Positions 8,159-16,848 of a stretch of DNA of 60,035 nt are shown here, one piece after another; position 1 is the stretch's first letter; each line of letters begins with the position of its first letter. This DNA comes from an uncultured Kiritimatiellota bacterium (GTDB taxonomy: Bacteria; Verrucomicrobiota; Kiritimatiellia; RFP12; DVOR01): positions 1 to 60,035 of the forward strand of contig CALXMW010000011.1 in NCBI GenBank assembly GCA_944389585.1. Reading direction: 5' to 3'. Both the position numbers and the translations under genes were made by a program. Below the pieces are notes generated by a model, which did no database searches, had not been told where the DNA came from, and saw only the letters and a list, made by a program, of their open reading frames with translations.

Positions 8159-8187
8159 ATTTTATCCGTAATGGGGTGGGATTGCAA
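8159..8187 (-). promoter_or_regulatory. Promoter of the cas operon
   Basis: On the minus strand TTGCAA (8182-8187) and TAAAAT (8159-8164) are separated by exactly 17 bases, a near-consensus sigma-70 promoter. Transcription would start about 20 bases before the cas3 ATG. The stretch between the deaminase stop (8222) and cas3 is AT-richer than its surroundings. Confidence 0.72.
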
Positions 8188-8221
8188 GGGAAATGAATGC
8201 TCGCGGCGGCTTTGTGGGCGG

Positions 8222-9475
8222 TTAGGGGGTGAGGAGGGTGTGGGCGGCGGCGCGGGCGGCGGCGAGGATGGCGGGTTCGTCGGGGTGGCGGCCGCCGCGC
8301 AGGAGGAGGCGGCCGGCGCAGGCGACGGTGTCGACGGCGGCGGTGTCGGCGGCGTAGATGAAGTTGGCGTCGGGGTCGCCGCCGCCGGCGAAGGCGGGGG
8401 TGTCGAGGTTGACGAGGATGAAGTCGGCCTGGGCGCCTGGTTGGATTTTGCCGACGTCTGGGAAGCCGAGGGCGGCGGCGGCGGTCTCGGTGGCGGCGCG
8501 GTCGAGGTCGGCCAGGCGGAGGGCGTCGGGGGCGGCGGCGCCGAGTTTGGCGGAGAGGGCGGCGGCTTTGGTTTCGGCGATCATGGAGAGGGCGTTGTTG
8601 GAGGCGGCGCCGTCGGTGCCGATGGTGATGGAGACGCCGGCGGCGGCGGCTTTGGCCCAGGGGAAGACGCCGCTGGCGAGCTTTTGGTTGGATTGGGGGC
8701 AGTGGGCGACGTGGCAGCCGCGCTTGGCGATGCGCTCGAGGTCGGCCTCGGTGGCGTGGCAGCAGTGGGCGAGGAGGGTGCCGGGGCGGAGGATGCCGCA
8801 GGCGTCGAGGTAGGCGATGGGGGTGTCGAAGCCGAAGCGTTCTTTGGCGATGGCGGTTTCGGCGGCGGTTTCGGCGGCGTGGATGTGGAGGGGGAGGCCG
8901 AGGGCGTCGGCTTGGGCGGCGACGCGGCGGAGGAGGTCTGGGGTGGTGGTGTAGAGGGCGTGGGGGGCGAGGGTGAGGCCGAGGGTGGGGGGGAGGGTGT
9001 CGCGGAGGGTGAGGGTGGCGTCGTTCTCGATGTGGTCGCTGACTTGATTCATGTACATGAGGCCGACGCGGGCGCGGACGCCCATCTCGGCGGCGGCGCG
9101 GAGGACGGCGGGCTGGTGGAAGTACATGTCGTTGAAGGCGACGCAGCCGCTTTTGAGGCCTTCGAGGATGGCCAGGCGGGTGCCGGCGTAGACGGCCTCG
9201 GGGGTGAGGCGGGCTTCGCGGGGCCAGATTTCGCGGGTGAGCCAGTCCATGAGGGCGCAGTCGTCGTCGATGCCGCGCAGGAGGGTCATGGCCTGGTGGG
9301 TGTGGGTGTTGTAGAAGGGGGGGCGGAGGAGGCGGCGGGCGCAGTCGAGGCGTTCTTTGGCCTGGGCATGGGCGAGGGTGCCGGCGGGCTCGAGGGCGGC
9401 GAAGCGCGTGCCTTGGACGGCGACGTCGACGCGGTGGCCTTTGTGGAGGGCGTTGTCGAGGATGAGGTCAAACAT
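8222..9475 (-). CDS. Amidohydrolase of the SAH/MTA deaminase (MtaD/DadD) family
   Basis: A 417-residue amidohydrolase closest to S-adenosylhomocysteine/5'-methylthioadenosine deaminases. Metal ligands are visible as HTHQ (about residue 58), the His in LHIHAAET, the His in LAHCCHAT, and the Asp in GTDGAASNN. The Glu of HAAET is the usual catalytic residue. Such enzymes convert the adenine of SAH to hypoxanthine, giving S-inosylhomocysteine. The upstream gene is an SAH-hydrolase-like protein overlapping by eight bases, suggesting sequential steps of one pathway. A guanine deaminase or chlorohydrolase relative cannot be excluded. Confidence 0.85.
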   Translation of the reverse strand: MFDLILDNALHKGHRVDVAVQGTRFAALEPAGTLAHAQAKERLDCARRLLRPPFYNTHTHQAMTLLRGIDDDCALMDWLTREIWPREARLTPEAVYAGTRLAILEGLKSGCVAFNDMYFHQPAVLRAAAEMGVRARVGLMYMNQVSDHIENDATLTLRDTLPPTLGLTLAPHALYTTTPDLLRRVAAQADALGLPLHIHAAETAAETAIAKERFGFDTPIAYLDACGILRPGTLLAHCCHATEADLERIAKRGCHVAHCPQSNQKLASGVFPWAKAAAAGVSITIGTDGAASNNALSMIAETKAAALSAKLGAAAPDALRLADLDRAATETAAAALGFPDVGKIQPGAQADFILVNLDTPAFAGGGDPDANFIYAADTAAVDTVACAGRLLLRGGRHPDEPAILAAARAAAHTLLTP

Positions 9476-10517
9476 GGTCGGCTCCTTGCGCGGCCTCGAA
9501 GGCGGCGAGTTCGTCGAGGAGGGGGCGTGGCAGGGTGGCGAGGAGGGCGGCTTCGTCAGCCGGGGAGGGCGGGTGGAGGCCTGGGGCGGGGGCGCCGCGC
9601 GCGAGGGTGAGGGCGGCGAGGTTGTGGAGGGCCATCGTGGGGTCGATGTAGCGCATCCGGGTGGGGTCTGGGAGGGCGAAGTTGAGGGGGGCTTTGGCGT
9701 TGAGGACGCGCGTGGGGGGGATGGCCGGGCCGAACTCGTCCTCGACGCCCATGTTCGCGAGGGCGGCGTGGGAGGCGAGGAGGTCGGCGGCGTAGGGCGC
9801 GGCGGCGTCTTTCACGCCGGTGGCGGTGACGACGAGGTCGGCGGCGCGCAGGAGGGCGTGGGGGGCTTCGGCGTGCGCGACGCCGTGCGGGGGGATGGGG
9901 CGTGCGGGGTCGATGACGAAGCATCGCGCGCCTTCGCGCGTCAGGCGGAAGAGGATGCCGCGGCCGACTTTGCCGCAGCCGAAGACGACGGCGGTTTTTC
10001 CGTGCAGGGCGCCGTGGCCGAAGCGGCGGAGTCCGCGGATGAGGCCGTCGCCGGTGCCCAGGGCCGTCTCGAAGGTTTTGATGCGGCTGTGGTCGACGTC
10101 GATGACGGGGCACGCTTTGGCTGCCTGGCGGTAGCGGTGGGCGCCGGAGCGGGTGAGCTCGGCATAGCCGAGGCGCGCGGGGACGCCCGAGAAGGCCGCG
10201 GCGCAGTCGAGGACGACGTCGAACCCCGCCTTCAGGCGCGCGTCGTCCGGGATGTGCAGGCCCAGCGCGCGGGCCATGTCGAGGGCCTCCGGGTCGAAGG
10301 GCATGGCGCGGCCGTAGCCCACCCAGACCTCGGCGCCGGCGTCTCGGAGGGCGAGGTGTTTGACGAGGGTGTTGCGGAAAAGCGGCGTGGCGTCCAGGAG
10401 GGTCAGCCCCGCCAGGGGGCGTTCCCGTGCCCAGACGCCACGCTGGCGGGTGAGGGCGGGGCAGTCGCCGGGCGGGTAATCCCGCGCCAACGCCGCTTCC
10501 GCCTCGCGCCGGGTCAT
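9468..10517 (-). CDS. Divergent S-adenosylhomocysteine hydrolase-like protein
   Basis: A 349-residue protein with an NAD-binding Rossmann segment (GKTAVVFGCGKVGRGI, then DLVVTATGVKDA) placed as in SAH hydrolases. The segments ATPLFRNTLVKHLALRDAG and DVVLDCAA resemble the family's N-terminal domain. It is about 80 residues shorter than canonical SahH and lacks the usual C-terminal Lys-Tyr tail that closes over NAD, so activity on SAH itself is doubtful. Coupling with the downstream deaminase suggests it may hydrolyse S-inosylhomocysteine, as described for the archaeal enzyme that follows DadD. That assignment is inference. Confidence 0.65.
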   Translation of the reverse strand: MTRREAEAALARDYPPGDCPALTRQRGVWARERPLAGLTLLDATPLFRNTLVKHLALRDAGAEVWVGYGRAMPFDPEALDMARALGLHIPDDARLKAGFDVVLDCAAAFSGVPARLGYAELTRSGAHRYRQAAKACPVIDVDHSRIKTFETALGTGDGLIRGLRRFGHGALHGKTAVVFGCGKVGRGILFRLTREGARCFVIDPARPIPPHGVAHAEAPHALLRAADLVVTATGVKDAAAPYAADLLASHAALANMGVEDEFGPAIPPTRVLNAKAPLNFALPDPTRMRYIDPTMALHNLAALTLARGAPAPGLHPPSPADEAALLATLPRPLLDELAAFEAAQGADHV

Positions 10518-10518
10518 G

Positions 10519-11676
10519 TCAGTCTTTCTTGAACATGTCGCGGAGGCCTTTGACGGCCTCGCCGACGCTTTCGGAGCCGGAGGAGAGGGCTTTGCCGACG
10601 GACTCGGCGCCGGAGGAGAGGGCGGCGCTGGCGTCTTTGGCGCCGTCGCCGATGAGGCCGGAGGCGCCGTCGTAGAGCTTGGAGGCGCCGTCGCCGATCG
10701 CGCCGAGACCCTTTTTGACGCCGTCGACGGATTTTTTGACGGTGTCGGAGACGGCTTCGAGGCGGGTCTTCAAGTCTCTGGAGTCGATGTTCTCAAGCCG
10801 CATGGCCGGCAGGGGGATCGGGATGCTGATGCCGCTGCGGATGGTGACGATGTTGTCCTCGAAGTCAACCACCGCGATTTGGATATCCTTGGCCTTTGCG
10901 GGCTTTGCGGGCGTTGCGGGTTCTTCGGGCGCGGGCGCCGGCTCTGGGGAGGCCGCCTCGGGCGCGGGTTCGGCGGCGGGTTTCGGGGGGACGAGCTGGG
11001 CGATGAGGGCGTCGACGTTCGTGGTGTCGTTGGCGAAGGCGTAGAGGGCGCGGATGCCATGGATGCGGATGAGCTCGACGGAGATGGTGTCGGTGAGGAG
11101 CGAGGGGACGTCGACGTCGACCTCCGCGAGGCCGAGGGCGAAGAGCTCGTGCTGGGCGTAGTAGTTGTCGGCGGCGAAGGTGTCGGGGTTTTCCACGTGG
11201 ATGCCTTCGATGCGGACGTAGCCGGAGAAGGGCGCGCAGTCGAGGAGGGTGAGGCGGACGAGCGGGGCGTCGGTGCCGATGCGCGGGGAGTCCTTGGTGT
11301 CCAGGCGCAGGTCGGCGATGCGGACGGTGTTGGCGAAGGGGCAGATGACGCAGGTGCCGATGGAGAGGCGGTAGCCCATCGTGGCGGCGATCGGCGGGGC
11401 CGCGAGCTTGACGATCGGCCCGAGCACGCCCGCGCCGATGAGGATCACCAGCCAGACGATGACGCAGGTCAGCGCGAAGACGACTTTGCGCACGACGCGC
11501 AGGGGCTTGCTGTCGTAGGCGCGGCCCACGGCCCCGGAGAAGGGCAGGCGCGCCCAGGGCTTTCGGAGCCAGCGGAAGCACCAGGCGATGCCGTAGCCGA
11601 CCCAACGAATCGGCAGGGCGAGGATCCAGACGAGGCCGCGAAGGGCGCGGCCGATGAGGTTGAGGGCTTTGCGCAT
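10519..11676 (-). CDS. AsmA-like membrane-anchored protein with an alanine/serine-rich tail
   Basis: A 385-residue protein with a membrane segment at about residues 65-90 (FALTCVIVWLVILIGAGVLG). A beta-rich region follows (VRIADLRLDTKDSP, VRIEGIHVENPDTF, ISVELIRIHGIRALY) resembling AsmA/DUF748-type envelope proteins. Residues ~230-265 form a Pro/Ala/Glu linker. The last ~70 residues are repetitive and amphipathic (SSGAESVGKALSSGSESVGE), like 11-residue apolipoprotein or LEA-type repeats. A role in lipid transport across the periplasm is plausible from the family only. It starts 20 bases after the manA stop. Confidence 0.5.
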   Translation of the reverse strand: MRKALNLIGRALRGLVWILALPIRWVGYGIAWCFRWLRKPWARLPFSGAVGRAYDSKPLRVVRKVVFALTCVIVWLVILIGAGVLGPIVKLAAPPIAATMGYRLSIGTCVICPFANTVRIADLRLDTKDSPRIGTDAPLVRLTLLDCAPFSGYVRIEGIHVENPDTFAADNYYAQHELFALGLAEVDVDVPSLLTDTISVELIRIHGIRALYAFANDTTNVDALIAQLVPPKPAAEPAPEAASPEPAPAPEEPATPAKPAKAKDIQIAVVDFEDNIVTIRSGISIPIPLPAMRLENIDSRDLKTRLEAVSDTVKKSVDGVKKGLGAIGDGASKLYDGASGLIGDGAKDASAALSSGAESVGKALSSGSESVGEAVKGLRDMFKKD

Positions 11677-11696
11677 GGATGTGTCCTTATCTTATC

Positions 11697-12620
11697 TTAA
11701 AGGGTGGTGACGAGCAGGCGCGTCGGCGCCAGCGGGTGGAGGGAGATGTTCTGGCGCGCGGGGATGAGCACGCTGTCGCCGGGCAGAAGGGTGATGGGGT
11801 GGGGGCCTTCGTGCTCGAGCGTGGCCTTGCCTTCGGCGCAGAAGAGGATCATGAGGCTTTGCGCGGTGGTGTGGAGGGTGCGCCCGTGGGTGAGGGCGAG
11901 CGTGGCGAGGGCGAAGTCCGGCGTGGTGAGGCGGGGGCAGAGGTCGCGTTTGGTGGGTTTGGCGCGCAGGGGGGCGGTCTGGAGGGCCGGCTTGATGGCT
12001 TGGCGCGCGGCCTCGGGCTGGGTGGGGCGGCCGCGGCCCCAGTCGTGGACGCGCAGGGTGGTGTCGCTGGGTTGTTGCACCTCGTAGACCAGGTTGCCGG
12101 GGCCGATGGCGTGGACGAGCCCCGGGGGGACGTCGAAGACGTCGCCGGGTTGGGTGGGGTGCGCCACGAGCGCGTCGTCGCCGAGCGCGTCGAGGTCGGC
12201 GTCCGGCTGGAGCCCGGCCCAGAGCTTGGCCCTGGGCGCGGCGTCGAGGAGGAACCAGCATTCGTGCTTGGGCGCGCCGCCGAGGGCGCGTGCGGTGACG
12301 GCGTCGGGGTGGACTTGGACGGAGAGGCGGTCGTGGACGTCGAGGATTTTGGTGAGCAAGGGGAAGATTTCCGGGTGCGGGGCTTTGGCGCCCACGAGGT
12401 CGCGCCCGAAGGTTTGCGTGAGGGTGCCCAGCCCGATGCCCTCGAAGGGCCCGTTGGTGACGACGCTCTCGGCGCCGGGCAGGCCGCTGACCTCCCAGCT
12501 TTCGGCGCAGGGGCGCGGGGTGTTGGCGCGGTTGTAGCGCGTGGCGATGGCGTCCCCGCCCCAGAGGTGGTCGCGGTACTGGGGGCGGAAGGTGAGCGGG
12601 TAGAGCGGATGGGTCTTCAT
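11697..12620 (-). CDS. manA: Class I mannose-6-phosphate isomerase
   Basis: A 307-residue cupin-type isomerase that interconverts mannose-6-phosphate and fructose-6-phosphate. The N-terminus (YPLTFRPQYRDHLWGGDAI) is the type I family start, followed by ESWEVSGLPGAESVV. The zinc site is visible as LSVQVHPD and KHECWFLLDA, with a later His in LVHAIGPGNLVYEVQQPSDTT. The open frame continues upstream antisense to dxr, but homology and the ATGA overlap with the dxr stop fix the start at 12620. The product feeds GDP-mannose or glycolysis. Confidence 0.9.
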   Translation of the reverse strand: MKTHPLYPLTFRPQYRDHLWGGDAIATRYNRANTPRPCAESWEVSGLPGAESVVTNGPFEGIGLGTLTQTFGRDLVGAKAPHPEIFPLLTKILDVHDRLSVQVHPDAVTARALGGAPKHECWFLLDAAPRAKLWAGLQPDADLDALGDDALVAHPTQPGDVFDVPPGLVHAIGPGNLVYEVQQPSDTTLRVHDWGRGRPTQPEAARQAIKPALQTAPLRAKPTKRDLCPRLTTPDFALATLALTHGRTLHTTAQSLMILFCAEGKATLEHEGPHPITLLPGDSVLIPARQNISLHPLAPTRLLVTTL

Positions 12621-13759
12621 GGCTGCGAAAAGCGGGCGACGGTTTCCTCGGCCCGCCGGACGATGGTCTCGAAGGGCGCGGCGCCGGCGGCCAGGCCTTC
12701 CTCGATGACGGCCGCGATGCGGTCGGCGGTGATGCGGCCGTCGAGGAAGGCGCGCACGGCGACCTCGTTGGCCAGGGTCAGGATGGGGTGCGTCCATGCG
12801 CCGCGCGGCAGGGCCTCGAAGACCAGGCGCAGGCAGGGGAAGCGGCGCAGGTCGGGCTCCTCGAAGGCAAGCCCCTGCATTTGCGCGAGGGTGAGCGGCT
12901 CGACGGGCGCGTGATCGGCGCGGTCTGGCCAGGTGAGTGCGTATTGGATGGGCAGCGCCATGTCCGCCACGCCCAATTGCGCCAAAAGCGCGCCGTCGCG
13001 GAAGCGGACGAGCGAGTGGACGATGCTCTGCGGGTGAACCCACACGCGGAGCTGGTCGGGGCGGAGGTTGAAGAGGTGGAGCGCCTCGATGAGCTCCAGG
13101 CCTTTGTTCATCATGGTGGCGGAATCGACCGTCACCTTCGGCCCCATGCGCCACCGCGGGTGGTTGAGCGCCTCGTCCACGGTGACGCGCCGCCAATCCA
13201 GCGCCTTGCGCCCCAGGAAGGGCCCGCCGCTGGCCGTGAGGATGGCCTCGGCCACGCGCTCCTCCGCCGCGGCCTCGCCGGGGGCCCGGACGCACGCGGG
13301 GCGGTAGGCCTCGCCCTGCAGGGCCTGGAAGAGGGCCGAGTGCTCGGAATCGAGCGGCAGGAGGCGCACGCCTTTGGCGGCGCGGCGGCGCATGACCTCC
13401 TCGCCGGCCATGACGAGCACCTCCTTGGTGGCGAGGGCGACGTCGTGCCCGGCCTCGATGGCCGCGAGGGTGGGGGCATAGCCGGCCATGCCGGCGATGG
13501 CCATGACCACGAGGTCGGCCTCCGGGAGCGCCGCCAAGTCGCGGAGCGCCCGTTCGCCGTTGGGGATGCCCGCGTCGTTGGGCTGGGCCAGGGCCAGATG
13601 GCGCACGCCGAGGCGCTCGGCCAACGCCTTCAGGCCCGCGGCGTCGCGCCCGGCGGCCAGGCCCACCACCTCGAAGCGGTCGGGGTGGGCGGCGACCACG
13701 CGGAGCGTGCTCGCCCCGATGGAGCCCGTCGCGCCGAGGATGACCAACCGCTTACGCAT
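12617..13759 (-). CDS. dxr: 1-deoxy-D-xylulose-5-phosphate reductoisomerase
   Basis: A 380-residue DXR, second enzyme of the MEP isoprenoid pathway. NADPH-binding GATGSIGASTLRVV is at the N-terminus. The substrate and metal site is visible in LPLDSEHSALFQALQGE, with SGGPFLGRKALDW and VTVDSATMMNKGLELIEA. The usual ALANKE is ALATKE here. It is followed by the start of manA with a four-base overlap and preceded by cdsA with three bases between. A cdsA-dxr pair is a common arrangement; uppS is not adjacent. Confidence 0.96.
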   Translation of the reverse strand: MRKRLVILGATGSIGASTLRVVAAHPDRFEVVGLAAGRDAAGLKALAERLGVRHLALAQPNDAGIPNGERALRDLAALPEADLVVMAIAGMAGYAPTLAAIEAGHDVALATKEVLVMAGEEVMRRRAAKGVRLLPLDSEHSALFQALQGEAYRPACVRAPGEAAAEERVAEAILTASGGPFLGRKALDWRRVTVDEALNHPRWRMGPKVTVDSATMMNKGLELIEALHLFNLRPDQLRVWVHPQSIVHSLVRFRDGALLAQLGVADMALPIQYALTWPDRADHAPVEPLTLAQMQGLAFEEPDLRRFPCLRLVFEALPRGAWTHPILTLANEVAVRAFLDGRITADRIAAVIEEGLAAGAAPFETIVRRAEETVARFSQP

Positions 13760-13762
13760 GGC

Positions 13763-14773
13763 TCACAGGGAGAGGAGCGCTTGAAGGCCCGCGCCCAGCA
13801 CAATCATGAGCGTCGCGACGGCCGGGATGAAGATGAGGCTGTCGAAGGTGTCGAAGAAGCCGCCCATCGCCGGGAAGAGCGCCGAGGAATCCTTCACGCC
13901 GCACTGCCGCTTGAAGAGCGACTCCAGCAAATCCCCGCAGATGCCCACCGTCACCAGCACGGCCACCGTCAGGAGCGCCCAGGCCAGCCCGAACCATCCC
14001 GCCGTCAGCTTGCGCACGAGGGCCAGGCACGGGGCGTCGGGCCAAATCCGCGCCGCGGCGATGACGCACCCCGCCCCGATCAGCGAGAAGGCGTAGCCCC
14101 CCGCCGTCCCCTCCCAGCTCTTGCCGGGCGAGAGGCGCGGGCACATCTTGTGCCGTCCGAAGGCCGTGCCGATGAAATAGCCGCCCGTGTCCGAAAGCTT
14201 CGTCACCAGGATGAGCGCGAAGGCCAGGAAGACGCCGGCCGAGTGAGAATCCCCCGCCGGCCACATGGCGATGGGCAGGAGGAAGGCGAGCATGAAGGGG
14301 ATGTAGACGAAGGCCCCCACCGTCAGCGCCGCCGTCTCCATCGGCTTCCGTACCCGGCTGTCCAGCAACACCCGGAAGAAAAGCGCCGCGACGATCACCG
14401 CGAAGAGCGCGAGCGAGACGAAGGCGCCAACGATGGCCGACGGCCCCACCGCCGCGCCATCTCCAGAGAGTCCGGCGAGCCGCCACAGGCACGTGTAGAC
14501 ATAGGCGAACCACTCCGCCGTCGCCGCCGCCAGCCAGCCGATGGGCAGCGCGTAGCCCGCCTTCCGCAACATCGCGCACAGCTCATACAGGCAGACGATC
14601 GCCGAGAGCCCCACCAGCCCCGCCAACGCCCAAATCGGCAACAGGAAAATCGCGATCAGCCACACCGCCGCCACGCACAGCCCGCAAACCACACGCGCCT
14701 TCTTGGAATGCTTGGCCGGCGGCGCCCCCGCAGGGGGCGTCTGCTCCAACACCTTCGCTGTCCCTTCGCTCAT
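13763..14773 (-). CDS. cdsA: Phosphatidate cytidylyltransferase
   Basis: A 336-residue polytopic membrane enzyme that makes CDP-diacylglycerol from phosphatidic acid and CTP. The CDP-DAG synthase signature spans TKLSDTGGYFIGTAFGRHK and LSPGKSWEGTAGGYAFSL. Six to eight hydrophobic segments surround it. A strong GGAGG/AGGAG ribosome site precedes the ATG, and a TATCAT -10-like box lies at 14803-14808, so transcription may restart here. It is coupled to dxr. Confidence 0.93.
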   Translation of the reverse strand: MSEGTAKVLEQTPPAGAPPAKHSKKARVVCGLCVAAVWLIAIFLLPIWALAGLVGLSAIVCLYELCAMLRKAGYALPIGWLAAATAEWFAYVYTCLWRLAGLSGDGAAVGPSAIVGAFVSLALFAVIVAALFFRVLLDSRVRKPMETAALTVGAFVYIPFMLAFLLPIAMWPAGDSHSAGVFLAFALILVTKLSDTGGYFIGTAFGRHKMCPRLSPGKSWEGTAGGYAFSLIGAGCVIAAARIWPDAPCLALVRKLTAGWFGLAWALLTVAVLVTVGICGDLLESLFKRQCGVKDSSALFPAMGGFFDTFDSLIFIPAVATLMIVLGAGLQALLSL

Positions 14774-14821
14774 CTCCTAATCCTCCCTGCAAGGTTTCCC
14801 CCATGATACCAGAATACCCTC

Positions 14822-14858
14822 CCAAAAGAAAGCCCCCGCCGCATCCCATGGGGGCGGC
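14822..14858 (-). terminator. Possible intrinsic terminator after the thioredoxin-like gene
   Basis: On the minus strand GCCCCC (14850-14855) can pair with GGGGGC (14832-14837), followed by TTTCTTTT. An alternative pairing uses the nearby CGGC repeats. It lies directly after the stop at 14859 and before the likely cdsA promoter. The stem is short, so the call is moderate. Confidence 0.5.
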
Positions 14859-15851
14859 TCAGCGGTCTGGGAGGGTGTCGCGGAAGGCCTGCCACTCGGC
14901 GCGGAGGGAGAGGAGGTCGGGGTCGGCTTGGTCGGGGAGCGTGCCCAGTCGGCGGAGCTGAAGGGTCGCGGAGGTCTTGGCGCGCCCCGGGGCTTTGGCG
15001 GCCTCGCGGCGGAGTTTTCCCAAGGCCAGGCGGGAGGCCGCAAGGGCCTTGGTCTGAGGGTTTTGCGCGAGGGGCTCGAGCTGGGCGCGGAGCTCGGCCA
15101 TCTGGGTGGGGAGGGTGCGCAGGAGGGTCTGCCCCTCGGCAAGGGCGAGGGAGGGATGGGGCTCCAGATTGTCGAGGACGCGCCGCTTGGCGTCCTCCGC
15201 CCACCGCTGGCAATGGCGCAGGAGCGTGGCGGCCTCCTCGCCGGCCTGGCCGCCGCGGCGGGCGCGGGATTGGAGCTGGCGGAGGGCACCCTCGATGTTT
15301 TGGCCGACCATGAGGCGTCCGGCGAGGTCGCGGTTGTGGCGGAGGTCAAGGCCGTCGGCGAGGGAGCCCGGGAGGGGCTTGGGCGCGGCTTTGACGGCGT
15401 CGCGGAGGGCCTTCTCGAATCCTGCGAAGTCCTCCAAGGGGCTCCCGGCCCAGACAACCTCGCCGGTGTGGTCGGCCACGTAGGCCAAAGGCAGGAGGCT
15501 CCCCGCGTCCGGCGCGCCCTCGAGGGAGAGGAATTGGTAGGTGGGCAGGTCGGGGCACCCGGCCTGCTCGAGCAGGGCCTTGACGGCCTCGGCGTTCGGG
15601 CTCTGGAGGTGGGAGCCCAAGAGCAACGCGCGCGGCTCTTTGGCGAGTTCCTTGGCCAGCTTGGCGACCTTGGGCAGGCAAGCCTTGCACCGCGGGCAAC
15701 GCCAGCCGAAGCCGTAGAGGGCCACGACTTTGCCCTCGGCGTCCTTGGCCTCGAGCGCCGGGCCGGCGAGGTGGTTCTCCGGGATCAGGCCGTTGACGGC
15801 GGCGAAGAGCGGGGCGACGGCGAGGGCCGCGAGCAGGGGAAGCAGGCGCAT
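14859..15851 (-). CDS. Exported thioredoxin-fold protein
   Basis: A 330-residue protein starting MRLLPLLAALAVAPLFAA, a cleavable signal peptide, which decides the start at 15851 over longer open frames upstream. Residues ~35-150 have a TlpA-like thioredoxin fold with the active-site-like CPRCKACLP preceded by YGFGWR. Two cysteines in CPRC keep the CxxC spacing. The C-terminal half is helical and Ala/Leu/Arg-rich, perhaps coiled coil, with no recognised domain. Disulfide exchange in the periplasm is likely; the partner is unknown. Its start is one base after the stop of the AhbA/B gene. Confidence 0.65.
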   Translation of the reverse strand: MRLLPLLAALAVAPLFAAVNGLIPENHLAGPALEAKDAEGKVVALYGFGWRCPRCKACLPKVAKLAKELAKEPRALLLGSHLQSPNAEAVKALLEQAGCPDLPTYQFLSLEGAPDAGSLLPLAYVADHTGEVVWAGSPLEDFAGFEKALRDAVKAAPKPLPGSLADGLDLRHNRDLAGRLMVGQNIEGALRQLQSRARRGGQAGEEAATLLRHCQRWAEDAKRRVLDNLEPHPSLALAEGQTLLRTLPTQMAELRAQLEPLAQNPQTKALAASRLALGKLRREAAKAPGRAKTSATLQLRRLGTLPDQADPDLLSLRAEWQAFRDTLPDR

Positions 15852-15852
15852 C

Positions 15853-16848
15853 TCAATCCTCCTCAAGGAAACAGCGCAGCGAGGTCTTCCTGAACTCCTG
15901 CGTGGAGAAGAAGACCTTGCCGGGGCGGTCCACAAGCGCGCCCAGGCGGCGGAAGGCCTCGAAGCCCGCCCGCCACGAGGTCTTGTGGATCATGGCGTAA
16001 AGCGTGAAAGGGAAGCCGGGGCGCGCGGGGCGCGCGTAACAATGCGTCACGTCCACGTCGGCGGCCAGGCGGCGGCCGGCGGCGTCGCACGCCTCCTGCG
16101 GGACGTCCCAGCAACACATCCCGTTGGCGGTGAAGCCCCCCGCGCGGTGGCGGAGCAACAGGGCGAAACGGCGGAGGGTGCCCTCGGCCTGCCAGGCGCG
16201 GAGTTGGGGGAGATCCTCGGGGCGGAAAGGGGCCTCGGCGGCGGGGCAGTCGTCCTGATAGCGGCGGACGACGGCCCGGAGCGGCTCGGGCGGGAGCGGC
16301 TCGGGCGCGGCGGCCCCGGGCGCGGCGTATTCGGTGCGCTCGTCGCGGCCTCGGGTGCGGGGGTCAAAGACGACGTCGATTTTGTAGCGCGTGGTCGCGG
16401 GGAAGGCGATCGGCGCGAGGTCGGCCAAAGCCGCGGCCTCGGCCTCGAAGCGGTCGGCGCGCGCCGAGAGGGTGAACCAGATGGCGGGATACGCGGCATA
16501 ATCCGCCGCCGTCACGCCGTCGAGCGCCACGCCCTCGGGCCAGCCGCGGCGATAGCAGTGCGTCACCCCCGGGAGCGCGACGACGCGGGCGACGGCCGCC
16601 GCCTCGGCCGCCGGGTCGGCGAAGGGCGGCAACGCGAAGAGGCAACTGCGGTAGCCCAGGCGCCGCGCGTCGAAGACACCCCCGACGCGCCTCACAAGCC
16701 CCTCCGCGCGGAGCCTGCCGATGAGCGCGGCGAGGTCGCCGGGATGTGCGCCGAGACGCTCGGCAAGGGCCTCGAGGGGACGCTCGACGAGGGGCCACGG
16801 GCGTTGCAGGGCGTAGAGCCAATCGGCTTCTTGGGGGGTCAATCGCAT
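15853..16848 (-). CDS. Fused siroheme decarboxylase AhbA/AhbB-like protein
   Basis: A 331-residue protein made of two Lrp/AsnC-like halves. The first half has a winged helix (DLAALIGRLRAEGLVRRVGGVFDARRLGY...) and an AsnC-like domain with GVTHCYRRGWPE. The second has the family hallmark RHRAGGFTANGMCCWDVP and VTHCYARPARPGFPFTLYAMIHK. AhbA and AhbB decarboxylate siroheme to didecarboxysiroheme on the alternative heme pathway; NirD/L/G/H do the same for heme d1. They are usually two genes or a NirDL fusion. No other ahb or nir gene is in the window, so the exact pathway is open. Confidence 0.8.
   Translation of the reverse strand: MRLTPQEADWLYALQRPWPLVERPLEALAERLGAHPGDLAALIGRLRAEGLVRRVGGVFDARRLGYRSCLFALPPFADPAAEAAAVARVVALPGVTHCYRRGWPEGVALDGVTAADYAAYPAIWFTLSARADRFEAEAAALADLAPIAFPATTRYKIDVVFDPRTRGRDERTEYAAPGAAAPEPLPPEPLRAVVRRYQDDCPAAEAPFRPEDLPQLRAWQAEGTLRRFALLLRHRAGGFTANGMCCWDVPQEACDAAGRRLAADVDVTHCYARPARPGFPFTLYAMIHKTSWRAGFEAFRRLGALVDRPGKVFFSTQEFRKTSLRCFLEED

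Noticed and set aside
9468..10517. Canonical adenosylhomocysteinase (ahcY).
   Set aside because: Too short, lacks the usual C-terminal Lys-Tyr tail and several substrate segments, and is paired with a deaminase.
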